From assembly GCA_963850195.1 (NCBI GenBank), contig CAWKKD010000010.1, positions 248,001-312,000 on the forward strand: 64,000 nucleotides of DNA. The letters are read 5' to 3'. This DNA is from Actinoallomurus sp963850195 (GTDB lineage: Bacteria; Actinomycetota; Actinomycetes; Streptosporangiales; Streptosporangiaceae). This document shows positions 16,504 to 24,688 of this stretch, piece after piece (position 1 is the first letter of the stretch; each line of letters begins with the position of its first letter). The notes below the pieces were generated by a model. The model made no database searches. It was not told the DNA's origin and saw nothing but the letters and a program-made list of their open reading frames with translations. A program made the position numbers and the translations under genes.

Positions 16504-17097
16504 TCAGGCGATGGTGCGGAAGGTCACCGACACCCGCCGCCCGCGCGGGACGCGGCCGGCCGTGCCGGGGTCGCTCTTGCGGGCGGCGATGCCGTGCCGC
16601 CAGGTGTACCGTGCGGGGCCCGTCATCACGCACAGGCTGCCCGGGGCGAGGGGGACCGCCACCTTGGTCCCGTCCTCGGGATGGGTGAAGTCCATGACGC
16701 AGCCGGAGCCCAGGGAGATCGCGGCGACGACCGGGCCGAAACAGGGCACGCAGTCGACGTGCGCGCTGATGCCCTGCCCGGGGTGGTACTCGTTGACGAT
16801 CACCTGGTCCGCCTCGCGGTCCATCACGCCCTCGTGGACCAGGCGTACGGCCTCCTCCCGCGCCCACACCGGTAGCGGGGGAGCGGCCGAGGTACCCGTG
16901 GCCACGTCGCGGGCGCCGTAGTCATAGCGGTGGCCGTAGTGCTGGACGCGCCGCCGCAGCTCCGCCGACCATGGGGCGGCGTCGATGAGCTCCAGCAACG
17001 CGTCGCAGGCATCGGTGGTGAGCCACCCGGCGACGTAGCACAGCCCCGGAACCGCCACGGGCGCGTCCATGGTCTCGAGGGACAGCTGGTCGGACAT
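16504..17097 (-). CDS. AlkB-like 2-oxoglutarate/Fe(II) dioxygenase
   Basis: A 197-residue jelly-roll dioxygenase. Metal ligands are visible as H113-x-D115 (SAHVDCV) and H168 (TWRHGI), and the 2-oxoglutarate-binding arginine lies in RRVSVTFR near the C-terminus. VNEYHPGQGISAH is the AlkB-family core motif. AlkB homologues repair alkylated bases oxidatively, while others demethylate RNA or small molecules. The size and the N-terminal region (VAGWLTTDACDALLELID) match the ALKBH4/8-like or bacterial group 2B proteins. No DNA-repair partners are adjacent. Confidence 0.85.
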   Translation of the reverse strand: MSDQLSLETMDAPVAVPGLCYVAGWLTTDACDALLELIDAAPWSAELRRRVQHYGHRYDYGARDVATGTSAAPPLPVWAREEAVRLVHEGVMDREADQVIVNEYHPGQGISAHVDCVPCFGPVVAAISLGSGCVMDFTHPEDGTKVAVPLAPGSLCVMTGPARYTWRHGIAARKSDPGTAGRVPRGRRVSVTFRTIA

Positions 17098-17125
17098 GAT
17101 CGAACACTAGCCAGTCCCAGAGACA

Positions 17126-17806
17126 TCAGGCGTTCGTGGGCGGTACGTAGAGCTGGACCTGGCCGTTGCGTTCACGAACCTCGAAGGACGGCAGGCGTCC
17201 CGGCGGCGTGGACAGCTGTGAGGTGACCACGTTGCCGTCCAGGCCGAAGAACGTGTGATGGCAGGGGCAGCCGAGGCGGCGCTGCCCGGAGGTGAGCGAG
17301 AGCCGGCACCCCTGATGGGTGCAGACGCCCGAACGGGCCGACAGGGTGTTCCCGTGGCGCATGACGAACCCGCTGACGGCCCCGGCGTCGAACGCGGCGA
17401 CCTGGCCGTCGGCGAGGTCGGCGCTGGCCATGATGGTCTGCCAGGTCCCGTCGTTCGGCCGCACGGTGCCCCCCGCGGTCGTACGGCCGCCGCCGCCCAG
17501 CAGGCGGTCGACGCCCGCACCGAACACCGAGGCCACGGCCGCGGCAGCCGTGCCGATCAGCAGTCCGCGCCGGCGGCGTACCGGGACGTCGTCGGGCGGG
17601 GCGGGTTCGCCGGTCCGCTCGACCTGCTCGGCCAGGCGGTCGCGCAGCCCGGCGACGAACTCGGACCGGGGGATGGCGTTCTCCGGACGGGCGGCCCGCA
17701 TGGTGATCGCGGCCCGGATCGCCGCCGACTCCTCGTCCGTCGGCACGAACGATCGTGGCTTCTTGTCCCGCAGCAGCCCGTCGATGTATCGGGTGACCTT
17801 TCGCAT
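17126..17806 (-). CDS. Membrane-anchored Rieske [2Fe-2S] protein, possible redox-sensing anti-sigma factor
   Basis: A 226-residue protein. Residues 1-78 are cytosolic and helical. A run of arginines and a hydrophobic segment (RRRRGLLIGTAAAAVASVFG, 77-96) give one membrane anchor or a Tat-like signal. The C-terminal Rieske domain carries C162-T-H164, C167, then C180-P-C-H183: all four cluster ligands plus the two disulfide cysteines. It starts 4 bp after the ECF sigma gene in the same operon. The layout (cytosolic sigma-binding-like head, membrane segment, outside redox domain) is that of an anti-sigma factor; this role is inferred. The alternative is simple electron transfer with the neighbouring cupredoxin. 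Confidence 0.8.
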   Translation of the reverse strand: MRKVTRYIDGLLRDKKPRSFVPTDEESAAIRAAITMRAARPENAIPRSEFVAGLRDRLAEQVERTGEPAPPDDVPVRRRRGLLIGTAAAAVASVFGAGVDRLLGGGGRTTAGGTVRPNDGTWQTIMASADLADGQVAAFDAGAVSGFVMRHGNTLSARSGVCTHQGCRLSLTSGQRRLGCPCHHTFFGLDGNVVTSQLSTPPGRLPSFEVRERNGQVQLYVPPTNA

Positions 17807-17810
17807 CTCG

Positions 17811-18374
17811 TCACCTCTCGTCCGTGTCGAAGATGGCGGCGGCGTGACGCAGCGCCCTGTACTGCAGGACCTTCGCGTTCGCGATCGTGATGCCCATCTG
17901 CTTCGCCGCCTCGCGAACGGTGGCCGCCTGCAGGAAGCGCAGTTGCAGGATGGTCCGGTACCGCTCCGGCAGTGAGGTAAGGACCTGCCCGACGAGCTCC
18001 GCCGTGCCCGGCCGGGGCAGCGACTCGTCGCTCGAGGAGGTCATCTCGTCCAGCACGTCCGGGTCGATGGTGGTGATCTGCCGGCCCAGCGTGCGGCGCC
18101 AGTGCGTGGCCAGGACGGTACGCGCCACGGTGAGCAGGTAGGCCCGGACCTCCCCGACGCTGGCCGCCGTACGCAGGCGTGGCAGTGCGGCCAGGAAGAC
18201 CTCACCGGTCAGATCCTCGGCGTCCGGCCGGTTGCCCACCTTGGCGTACATCAGCCGGTAGATCCGTTCCACGTTGTCCTGGTAGATCGCGTCCCAGGAC
18301 GCGTACGCGGCATCGTCCAGCGGGTACAGCCCCGGATCGGGTCCTGGACGAGGGCGTCTGTTCGCGGAAGCCAC
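17811..18374 (-). CDS. ECF RNA polymerase sigma factor
   Basis: A 187-residue ECF sigma-70 factor. Region 2 lies at about residues 30-95 (NVERIYRLMYAKVGNRPDAEDLTGEVFLAAL) and region 4 at about 125-180 (LTSLPERYRTILQLRFLQAATVREAAKQMGITIANAKVLQYRAL). It begins at a GTG preceded by GGAGG. It is the first gene of an operon with the Rieske protein and is divergent from a cupredoxin/metallophosphoesterase operon. A 17-nt motif found in front of both operons may be its own promoter element. Confidence 0.9.
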   Translation of the reverse strand: MASANRRPRPGPDPGLYPLDDAAYASWDAIYQDNVERIYRLMYAKVGNRPDAEDLTGEVFLAALPRLRTAASVGEVRAYLLTVARTVLATHWRRTLGRQITTIDPDVLDEMTSSSDESLPRPGTAELVGQVLTSLPERYRTILQLRFLQAATVREAAKQMGITIANAKVLQYRALRHAAAIFDTDER

Positions 18375-18396
18375 CCCACATCACCTCCGCCATCAA

Positions 18397-18488
18397 ATAC
18401 GCACCCAGGTTACAGATGGCGCAGGCAGGGCCCTCGGGCCGCCCTGCGAGGGCCCGGTGTGAGGGCCCGGTGTAACCCGGTCGCGTAT
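18397..18488. promoter_or_regulatory. Divergent pair of GTAACC-N6-CGTAT elements
   Basis: On the + strand GTAACCCGGTCGCGTAT lies at 18472-18488. On the - strand GTAACCTGGGTGCGTAT occupies 18413-18397. They agree at 14 of 17 positions and point in opposite directions toward the two divergent operons. GTAACC resembles the GGAAC/GTAAC -35 class of ECF sigma factors. A direct repeat GAGGGCCCGGTGT x2 lies just before the + copy (about 18448-18473). Confidence 0.5.
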
Positions 18489-18563
18489 CGGTCGGCATAG
18501 GCCCGCGTACGGCGGGCTCGTGCTGGTCCGCCCGGGGGGCGGGCCCGGACCAAGGGAAATCCG

Positions 18564-19013
18564 TTGATATCTCGGCGACTCATCGTGCCGCTGACCGGCG
18601 GGGCGGGGCTGGCGCTCCTGCTGGCCGCCTGCGGCGGCTCATCCGGTGCCTCATCCAGGAGCGCGACCTCATCGGCCGCACCCACCGCCGCCGCGTCCTC
18701 GGCCATGCCGGGCATGTCGATGCCCACCGCCACCGGGAAGCCTGGCAACACGGCCCCGGTCGCCACGACCAAGGTGGCCATCGAGAACTTCGCGTTCGCG
18801 CCGGCGACCATCACGGTCAAGGCCGGTTCGACGGTCACCTGGACCAACAAGGACCAGGACCCGCACACCGCGACGTCACAGGCCAAGACGTTCTCCTCGC
18901 CGACGCTGAACCGTGGAGACGTCTACCGGTTCCGTTTCACCAAGCCGGGCCGGTATCCGTACCTGTGCACCATTCACCCGTTCATGACCGCGACCGTGGT
19001 GGTGACCCCATGA
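18564..19013 (+). CDS. Cupredoxin-domain lipoprotein (plastocyanin/azurin-like)
   Basis: A 149-residue exported blue-copper-type protein. A lipobox AAC (LALLLAACGGSS) is near residue 23, followed by a Ser/Ala/Met-rich linker with a MPGMSM patch. The cupredoxin fold holds the type-1 copper ligands: His in DPHTAT, then Cys, His and Met in YLCTIHPFM. Start TTG at 18564 is inferred from the signal peptide and the preceding AAGGGA; no ATG or GTG fits. It overlaps the next gene by ATGA. It is probably an electron carrier or copper-binding protein outside the membrane. Confidence 0.85.
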   Translation: MISRRLIVPLTGGAGLALLLAACGGSSGASSRSATSSAAPTAAASSAMPGMSMPTATGKPGNTAPVATTKVAIENFAFAPATITVKAGSTVTWTNKDQDPHTATSQAKTFSSPTLNRGDVYRFRFTKPGRYPYLCTIHPFMTATVVVTP

Positions 19014-19948
19014 GCGACGAGCAGAAGCCCGGCCTGGGCGGCATGAGCCGCCGGCAGCTGATACGGCACTCGGCCTGGTTCGGCGCCGCGGTGGTACTGA
19101 CCGTGACCGGAGGCGAGGTGATCAGCCATGTCACCGGGTCCGGGGCTCCGGCGAACGCGCAGGATCCCAACGCGCTGCGCTTCGTCCAGATCAGCGACAG
19201 CCACCTCGGGTTCACCGGACCGGCCAACACCGACGTGACCTCCGCGTTCGGCCGGGCGATCCGGCAGATCAACGCGCTGCCGTACCGGCCGGACTTCGTC
19301 ATGCACACCGGCGACCTGACCCACCTGTCGAAACCCGACCAGTTCGACCAGGTCAAACAGATGATGACGGAGCTGAAGACGGGCCGGACCCTGACCGTTC
19401 CCGGCGAGCACGACTCGGTCGACGACGCCGGCCAGAAGTACCGCGCGGCGTTCGGCAAGGGCACGCGCGGAGAGGGCTGGTACAGCTTCGACACGCACGG
19501 CGTTCACTTCATCGCACTGGTCAACACGTTGAGCCTGGAGAAGCTCGGACACCTCGGGCCCGAGCAGCTCGACTTCGTCCGCAAGGACGTCGCCGGGCTG
19601 TCCAGCGACACACCGATCGTGGTCTTCAGCCACATCCCGCTCTTCGCCATGTATCCGGCGTGGGGCTGGGGCACCGACGACGCCACCCAGGCACTGTCGT
19701 ACCTGCGCCGGTTCTCCTCGGTCACCTGCCTGAACGGGCACGTCCACCAGCTCTTCACCAAGACCGAGGGCAACGTCACCTTCCACAGCGCGACGACGAC
19801 GGCCTACCCGCTGCCGCATCCCGGCGAGGCCCCGGCGCCCGCCCCGGTCACGCTCCCCGCCGGCAAGCTCGCCTCGGCCCTGGGCATCCGCGAGGTCGGC
19901 TACGTGGGTGCCGGCCGGCTCGCGGTCAAGGACCGGCCGCTGGCGTGA
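19010..19948 (+). CDS. Tat-exported metallophosphoesterase
   Basis: A 312-residue calcineurin-like phosphoesterase. The N-terminus has a twin-arginine signal (SRRQLIRHSAWFGAAVVLTV). Metal-binding motifs in order: QISDSHLGF, MHTGDLTHL, PGEHDSV (in place of the usual GNHE/D), VVFSHIPLF and NGHVHQLF. All dinuclear-site histidines and aspartates are present, but the usual asparagine is Glu. It is translationally coupled to the cupredoxin gene, which implies a shared extracytoplasmic task. Substrate unknown. Confidence 0.87.
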   Translation: MSDEQKPGLGGMSRRQLIRHSAWFGAAVVLTVTGGEVISHVTGSGAPANAQDPNALRFVQISDSHLGFTGPANTDVTSAFGRAIRQINALPYRPDFVMHTGDLTHLSKPDQFDQVKQMMTELKTGRTLTVPGEHDSVDDAGQKYRAAFGKGTRGEGWYSFDTHGVHFIALVNTLSLEKLGHLGPEQLDFVRKDVAGLSSDTPIVVFSHIPLFAMYPAWGWGTDDATQALSYLRRFSSVTCLNGHVHQLFTKTEGNVTFHSATTTAYPLPHPGEAPAPAPVTLPAGKLASALGIREVGYVGAGRLAVKDRPLA

Positions 19949-20010
19949 GGCCGCGCACGGGCCGTGAGAGCATCTGACACGAGCCCCGCCACCACAGCGA
20001 GGAGCGCTGC

Positions 20011-21030
20011 TTGTCTCTGGAGGCGCTTTCCCGAAGCGGGCAACTGCGTCGCCTGCGTACGGTCGCCCATGACGTACTGCGCCGTTATGGGCTCGCGGTC
20101 GACCGGGTGAGGTTGCTGCAGTACGAGGACAACGCCGTCTACCGGGTCGACTCGGGGCGGTCGCGCCACATCCTGCGCCTCTCCGCACGCGACGGCAGGT
20201 CACCGGACGAGCAGCGCTCGGAGCTGTACTGGCTGGAGGAGCTGCACACCGGCCGGTCGGTGCTCGCGCCGGTGCCCGTACGCACCCGGGACGGCGGGCT
20301 CGTGGTCGCGGACCACGAGGGCTGCACGGCCGTGCTCTTCGGCTGGCTGCCCGGCCGCGCCGGGCCCGGCCTCTCGCGTCCTGGGACCGCCGAGGGGCTC
20401 GGCGTCCTCACCGCCCGGCTGCACCGGTACTCGGAGTCGTTGCCCCTGCCCGACGGGTTCACCCGCCCGTACTGGGACCGGGAGGCGATCTTCGACGAGG
20501 GCTACGCGCTGACCGGCGAGCGTGCGCGGGCCCTCCTCGGCCCGGACGGCCTCGACGTGCTGCGCGCGGTCAACGCGCGCCTCGCGCGTACCTGCCCGGG
20601 CCGAGGGGAGGACTGGGGTCTCATCCACGCCGACCTGCACCGGGGCAATCTCGTCGGGACGCCGGCCGGTGAGTTCGGCGTGATCGACTTCGACGACTGC
20701 GGGTTCGGCCACCACATGCTCGACATCGCCACCGTCCTGTCGTCCTACTTCCGTACGTGCGCGGGCGACGCGGCGGCCTACGCCGGGTTCGCGCGACGCT
20801 ACCTGGACGGCTACGCGTCGGTCCGCCCGCTGCCGGCGGCGTTCGACCGGATGGAGGACTTCCTCCTCCTACGGGACATGATCATCGTCAACTTCGTGAC
20901 GCACTCGCCGAACGCGGCCGTCGCCGAGTACGGGCCCGGCCGCGTCGGGGGGATCGTCGAGGAGATGCGCGCCTGGCTCGCGGGAGGCCGCTACGTCGGC
21001 TCACTGCCGGGGAGCGAGCGACCGGCATAG
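20011..21030 (+). CDS. APH/choline-kinase-like phosphotransferase
   Basis: A 339-residue kinase-fold protein. LIHADLHRGNLVG is the catalytic loop and VIDFDDCGFGHHMLDI is the metal-binding segment, both typical of the homoserine-kinase-II/stress-response-kinase branch of the APH superfamily. The N-terminal lobe has YEDNAVYRVD and HILRLSA. Start TTG at 20011 is preceded by GAGGAG at 6 nt. The stop is immediately followed, in the same frame, by a uridine-kinase remnant. Substrate unknown. Confidence 0.85.
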   Translation: MSLEALSRSGQLRRLRTVAHDVLRRYGLAVDRVRLLQYEDNAVYRVDSGRSRHILRLSARDGRSPDEQRSELYWLEELHTGRSVLAPVPVRTRDGGLVVADHEGCTAVLFGWLPGRAGPGLSRPGTAEGLGVLTARLHRYSESLPLPDGFTRPYWDREAIFDEGYALTGERARALLGPDGLDVLRAVNARLARTCPGRGEDWGLIHADLHRGNLVGTPAGEFGVIDFDDCGFGHHMLDIATVLSSYFRTCAGDAAAYAGFARRYLDGYASVRPLPAAFDRMEDFLLLRDMIIVNFVTHSPNAAVAEYGPGRVGGIVEEMRAWLAGGRYVGSLPGSERPA

Positions 21031-21159
21031 GCTCAGCGTGACGCGATCCACGACCGCTACCGCCCCTCCCAACGGCTCTACTTCGACACGGTCCGCCCGA
21101 CCGATCACGCCGACATCATCGTGCACAACGACGAGCCCCAGCGGCCGGCATGGGAGTGA
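21031..21159 (+). pseudogene. C-terminal remnant of a uridine kinase-like P-loop protein
   Basis: Directly after the TAG of the phosphotransferase, and in the same frame, the DNA reads RDAIHDRYRPSQRLYFDT, then VRPTDHADIIVHNDEPQRP and AWE before a stop. This matches the conserved C-terminus of actinobacterial uridine kinases (RYxPxQxxY ... ADIIVHNDEPxRP). The P-loop and all catalytic parts are missing, so it is a deletion scar. Confidence 0.7.
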
Positions 21160-21270
21160 CCGGGTTCGGCCGCGTCCGTAACATCCTGATCTGCGGAGAA
21201 ACGTGTCGGAAGTCGATCTTGTCACGTGAGCGACGTCAACTGATCACTTCGAACCGGTATAAGGGGGCGC

Positions 21271-22641
21271 ATGAAGCGACATTCCAGGGTTGCAGCCGCC
21301 TCCGTGACGACCGCTGTGCTCATCGGGACGGGCGTGTTCGTGCCGGCCCGCGCGGGCGAGGACCGGCTGGCCCGGGATCCGGTCGACGTGATCTACCAGC
21401 GTGACCACGCCCTGCACACGCTGAACAACGGGGCGACCGACGACGACCTGCGGGCGCGTACGGAGAAGCTGGCGTCCAGCGCCTGGGGGTTCTTCCGCGG
21501 TACGTCGGCGCTGTTCTACCACGACCTCGCCGACCTCCCGGCGTCCTCGTACGCGACCGGTGGCGGAGACGTGTGGATCACCGGCGACGCGCACCCGGAG
21601 AACACCGGCGCCGACCGCGGGGCCGACAACGCCGAGCAGTTCGCCATCACCGACACCGACGACGCGTGGCGGGGCTCGTGGACCTGGGAGCTGCGCCGCG
21701 AGGCCGTCGCGCTGGTCGTGGCCGGGCGGGCGAACGGCCGCAGCGCGAACCAGATCGCCACCGACGTGAACACGCTCGTGTCGGAGTACGCCCAGTGGAT
21801 CGCCAAGTTCCACGGCAACGACGACGAGGCGGGCTGGCGGCTCACCGCCGATGACACCTCGGACCTGAGCAAGTCGCTGATCGACAAGGCCGCCGGCGAC
21901 AAGCGCGCGGACCTGCTGGCGAAGTGGACCACGGTCAGCGGCGGCACGCGCACCTTCAACACGGACCCGGAGCTGCAGGAGGTGCCCGCGGCCACCCGCG
22001 CCGACCTCGTCGCGGCGATCGCCGCGTACCGGGGCACGTCCGCCAAGCCGCTGTCCGCGAGCCAGGCCGCGGTCAAGGACGTCCGGCGGCGGCTCGGCGC
22101 CGGGACGGGCAGCCTCGGCCGGTACCGCTGGTACGTACTGATCGAGGGCGACTCCTCCGACGCGTCCGACGACCGGATCCTGGAGCTCAAGCAGGAGGTC
22201 GACCCCGCGCCCAAGCCGCTCGACCCGTCGGCGACGTCGCTGTCCGGGGGCCAGCGGCCGGCCATGGCGCTGCGGTGGCTGGTCAACGAGGCCGACCCGC
22301 TGTCCGGGTGGGCGACCGTCGGCGCCATCCCGGTGATGGTGAAGGAGAAGTCGCCGTTCGCCGAGGACCTGACGATCGACGACCTGACGACCTCGACGAT
22401 CTGGGACGACTCGGTACGCGACATCGGCCGACTGCTGGCCGCCGCGCACTCCCGCGCGGACCAGGACATCTCCGGCACGGGCGTGACCTACTCCGCCGAC
22501 GCCGCGATCGACACCGCCATCACCTCGGTGCCCGGCCTGCAGTCGGAGACGCTCGCCTTCGCGACGAGCTACGCCGACCAGGTCAACGGCGACTGGCAGG
22601 CCTACGTCGCCGCCAAGAACAGCGGCCGCCCGCTGTTTTGA
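21271..22641 (+). CDS. Secreted DUF2252 family protein
   Basis: A 456-residue protein with an N-terminal signal peptide (VAAASVTTAVLIGTGVFVPARAG). The DUF2252 core follows: MRGT-like segment FFRGTSALFYHDLADL, then VWITGDAHPENTGA and FAITDTDDAWRGSWTWELRR. DUF2252 is related in sequence logic to kinase-like folds (GDAHxxN, then DxxD), but no activity is established, and secreted members are a minority. GGGGG precedes the ATG. The gene ends inside a perfect inverted repeat shared with the convergent neighbour. Confidence 0.85.
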   Translation: MKRHSRVAAASVTTAVLIGTGVFVPARAGEDRLARDPVDVIYQRDHALHTLNNGATDDDLRARTEKLASSAWGFFRGTSALFYHDLADLPASSYATGGGDVWITGDAHPENTGADRGADNAEQFAITDTDDAWRGSWTWELRREAVALVVAGRANGRSANQIATDVNTLVSEYAQWIAKFHGNDDEAGWRLTADDTSDLSKSLIDKAAGDKRADLLAKWTTVSGGTRTFNTDPELQEVPAATRADLVAAIAAYRGTSAKPLSASQAAVKDVRRRLGAGTGSLGRYRWYVLIEGDSSDASDDRILELKQEVDPAPKPLDPSATSLSGGQRPAMALRWLVNEADPLSGWATVGAIPVMVKEKSPFAEDLTIDDLTTSTIWDDSVRDIGRLLAAAHSRADQDISGTGVTYSADAAIDTAITSVPGLQSETLAFATSYADQVNGDWQAYVAAKNSGRPLF

Positions 22642-22689
22642 TCCCGGTCCGGCAGGCGTCACCGCGTGACGCCTGCCGGACCGGGATCA
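22639..22689. terminator. Perfect 24-bp bidirectional hairpin containing both stop codons
   Basis: TGATCCCGGTCCGGCAGGCG and the following TCAC (22639-22662) are exactly repeated in reverse complement at 22666-22689, with only the 3-nt loop CGC between. The TGA of the DUF2252 gene and the TGA of the convergent EF-hand gene are the outer ends of the two arms. Confidence 0.85.
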
Positions 22690-23208
22690 CCAGCCGGGAG
22701 GGAGCGGCATGGTGGGGTCGTCGTCCAGGTACGGCGTCGCGCCTGAGCGGACCATCTCCTCGATCGGGAGGAAGCCGTCGCCGTCGGCGTCGAGGCGGTG
22801 GAAGGCCACCGCGCCGTCGGAGGCGGTCAGGTCGGACCAGCTCTGCATCACCCGTACGAACTCCGCTTCGTTCAGCCCTCCCTTGCCGCCGGCGACGGCG
22901 ACCACGCCCTCCAGGATCTCCCGGTAGAGCACGTCGAACGTGCCGTGGCCGAAGGCCGCGAGGTACTCCTTCTCCCCGATCCGGCCGTCGAGGTCGGAGT
23001 CCGCGTGCCGCGCGAGCTCCCGCCACAGGCGCCGGCAGGCACGGGTGAGCGCGAGGCGTTCGGGGGAGTCCGCGGACCGGTCGAACGCCTCGGCGATCCG
23101 CCCCGCGGCCCCCTCCAGATCGGGCCACTCGAGGTGACCGTCGTGGTCGCGGTCCCAGTGCTGGAACCGCACCGAGAGCCGGTACGCGCGAGACTCGGAG
23201 CTGGGCAT
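22687..23208 (-). CDS. EF-hand calcium-binding protein (calerythrin-like)
   Basis: A 173-residue four-EF-hand protein of the actinobacterial calerythrin type. Loops DRDHDGHLEWPD (19-30), DSDLDGRIGEKE (70-81) and DADGDGFLPIEE (140-151) are complete. The third position (about 107-118, GGKGGLNEAEF) has lost its acidic ligands, as in calerythrin where one hand does not bind calcium. It is a cytosolic calcium buffer or sensor. The ATG is preceded by GGAGG; it is monocistronic and convergent with the DUF2252 gene. Confidence 0.88.
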   Translation of the reverse strand: MPSSESRAYRLSVRFQHWDRDHDGHLEWPDLEGAAGRIAEAFDRSADSPERLALTRACRRLWRELARHADSDLDGRIGEKEYLAAFGHGTFDVLYREILEGVVAVAGGKGGLNEAEFVRVMQSWSDLTASDGAVAFHRLDADGDGFLPIEEMVRSGATPYLDDDPTMPLPPGW

Positions 23209-23322
23209 GAGGGGTCCTCCATGGGCGGGGCTGGATCATTGCTCCCATGCTTAACCCAGAAAGCCCGGTGAGACCACCGTACGTAGTGAAGCGGTGACCA
23301 ATAGTGTGGTTTGTCCGCGAGG

Positions 23323-24642
23323 TCAGACGCCCGTCAGCCGGCGCGGCGACGGCCGCAGATACACCGCCCAGGTGACGGCGACGCACAGCGCGTAGAACGC
23401 GATGAACGCCGCGTACGCCCCGTCGCCCGACTTGTAGGTCAGGAACGACTGGCGGAACGCCAGGTTGACCAGCACGCCGCCGAAGGCCCCGACGGCGCCG
23501 GCGATCCCGATCAGCGCGCCGGACAGCCGGCGCGACTCCTCTTCCGCCGGCGTCTTCGCGCGGAAGATCGCCGGGATCATCTTGTACGTCGAGCCGTTGC
23601 CGACGCCGCTGAAGACGAACAGCAGCACGAACCCGGCGATGAACAGCGCCAGGGACCGCTGCTGCGAGGCGATCAGCACGACGGCGGCGCTGAGCGTCAT
23701 GGCGACGAAGTTCCAGAAGGTCACGCGGGCGCCGCCGACGCGGTCTGCGGCCCAGCCGCCGAGCGGGCGGACCAGCGAGCCCAGCAGCGGCCCGAGGAAG
23801 GTCAGGTAGGCGGCCTTGACGGGGGTGTCGAAGTCGGCCGCGAACTGCACCTGGAGTACCTGCCCGAAGGCGAAGCCGAAGCCGATGAACGACCCGAACG
23901 TCCCGACGTACAGCAGGGACATGATCCAGGTGTGCGGGTCACGCGAGACGTCGCGCATCGCGTGCCGGTCGTTGCGCACCCCGGTGAGGTTGTTCATCCG
24001 CAGTGCGGCGCCGAGGGCGGCCACGACGATGAACGGGATGTAGACCCCGGCCACCAGCCCCGGGTGCCCCTTGCCCGCGGTCGCGAGGACGGCGAGCCCG
24101 ACGAGCTGCACGACCGCGACGCCGAGGTTCCCGCCGCCCGCGTTGACGCCCAGCGCCCAGCCCTTGAGTCGCTGGGGGTAGAACGCGTTGATGTTGGCCA
24201 TCGAGGAGGCGAAGTTGCCGCCGCCGACACCGGCGACCGCGGCGATCGCCAGCAGCGTGCCGTACGACACGCCCGGATGGATCAGGAAGGCGGCGAGGAC
24301 CGCCGGGATCAGGAGGACCGACGCGCTGGCCATCGTCCAGTTGCGTCCGCCGAACCTGGCCACCGCGAACGTGTACGGCAGCCGCAACACCGCGCCGAGC
24401 GCCGTCGGCACCGTCGTGAGCACGAACTTGCCGGCCGGGTCGACGTGGTACTCCGGGCCGAGGAACAGCACCAGCACCGACCACAGGCTCCAGACGGAGA
24501 AGCCGATGTGCTCGGAGAAGATGGACAGGACGAGGTTGCGCCGTGCGACCCGTGCCCCGGTACGGTCCCAGAACGGCCGGTCGTCCGGCCGCCAGTCCGC
24601 GATCCACCGGCCGCCGGCGGGATCGTGCTCGATGGTGGTCAT
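23323..24642 (-). CDS. narK: Nitrate/nitrite transporter (NarK/NasA-type MFS)
   Basis: A 439-residue MFS protein importing nitrate or exporting nitrite. The nitrate signature is seen in GVGGGNFASSMANINAFYPQ (helix 5 region) and in GVGNGSTYKMIPAIF (helix 11 region), and FSVWSLWSV follows the cytosolic N-terminus. AGGAGG precedes the ATG at 24642. It is divergent from the nitrate reductase operon over a 242-bp promoter region, so it is the uptake component of this assimilation block. Confidence 0.92.
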   Translation of the reverse strand: MTTIEHDPAGGRWIADWRPDDRPFWDRTGARVARRNLVLSIFSEHIGFSVWSLWSVLVLFLGPEYHVDPAGKFVLTTVPTALGAVLRLPYTFAVARFGGRNWTMASASVLLIPAVLAAFLIHPGVSYGTLLAIAAVAGVGGGNFASSMANINAFYPQRLKGWALGVNAGGGNLGVAVVQLVGLAVLATAGKGHPGLVAGVYIPFIVVAALGAALRMNNLTGVRNDRHAMRDVSRDPHTWIMSLLYVGTFGSFIGFGFAFGQVLQVQFAADFDTPVKAAYLTFLGPLLGSLVRPLGGWAADRVGGARVTFWNFVAMTLSAAVVLIASQQRSLALFIAGFVLLFVFSGVGNGSTYKMIPAIFRAKTPAEEESRRLSGALIGIAGAVGAFGGVLVNLAFRQSFLTYKSGDGAYAAFIAFYALCVAVTWAVYLRPSPRRLTGV

Positions 24643-24688
24643 GCCTGCCTCCTGGCTGGTGGGATGGCCAGAACGGTCGGCGATGAGT

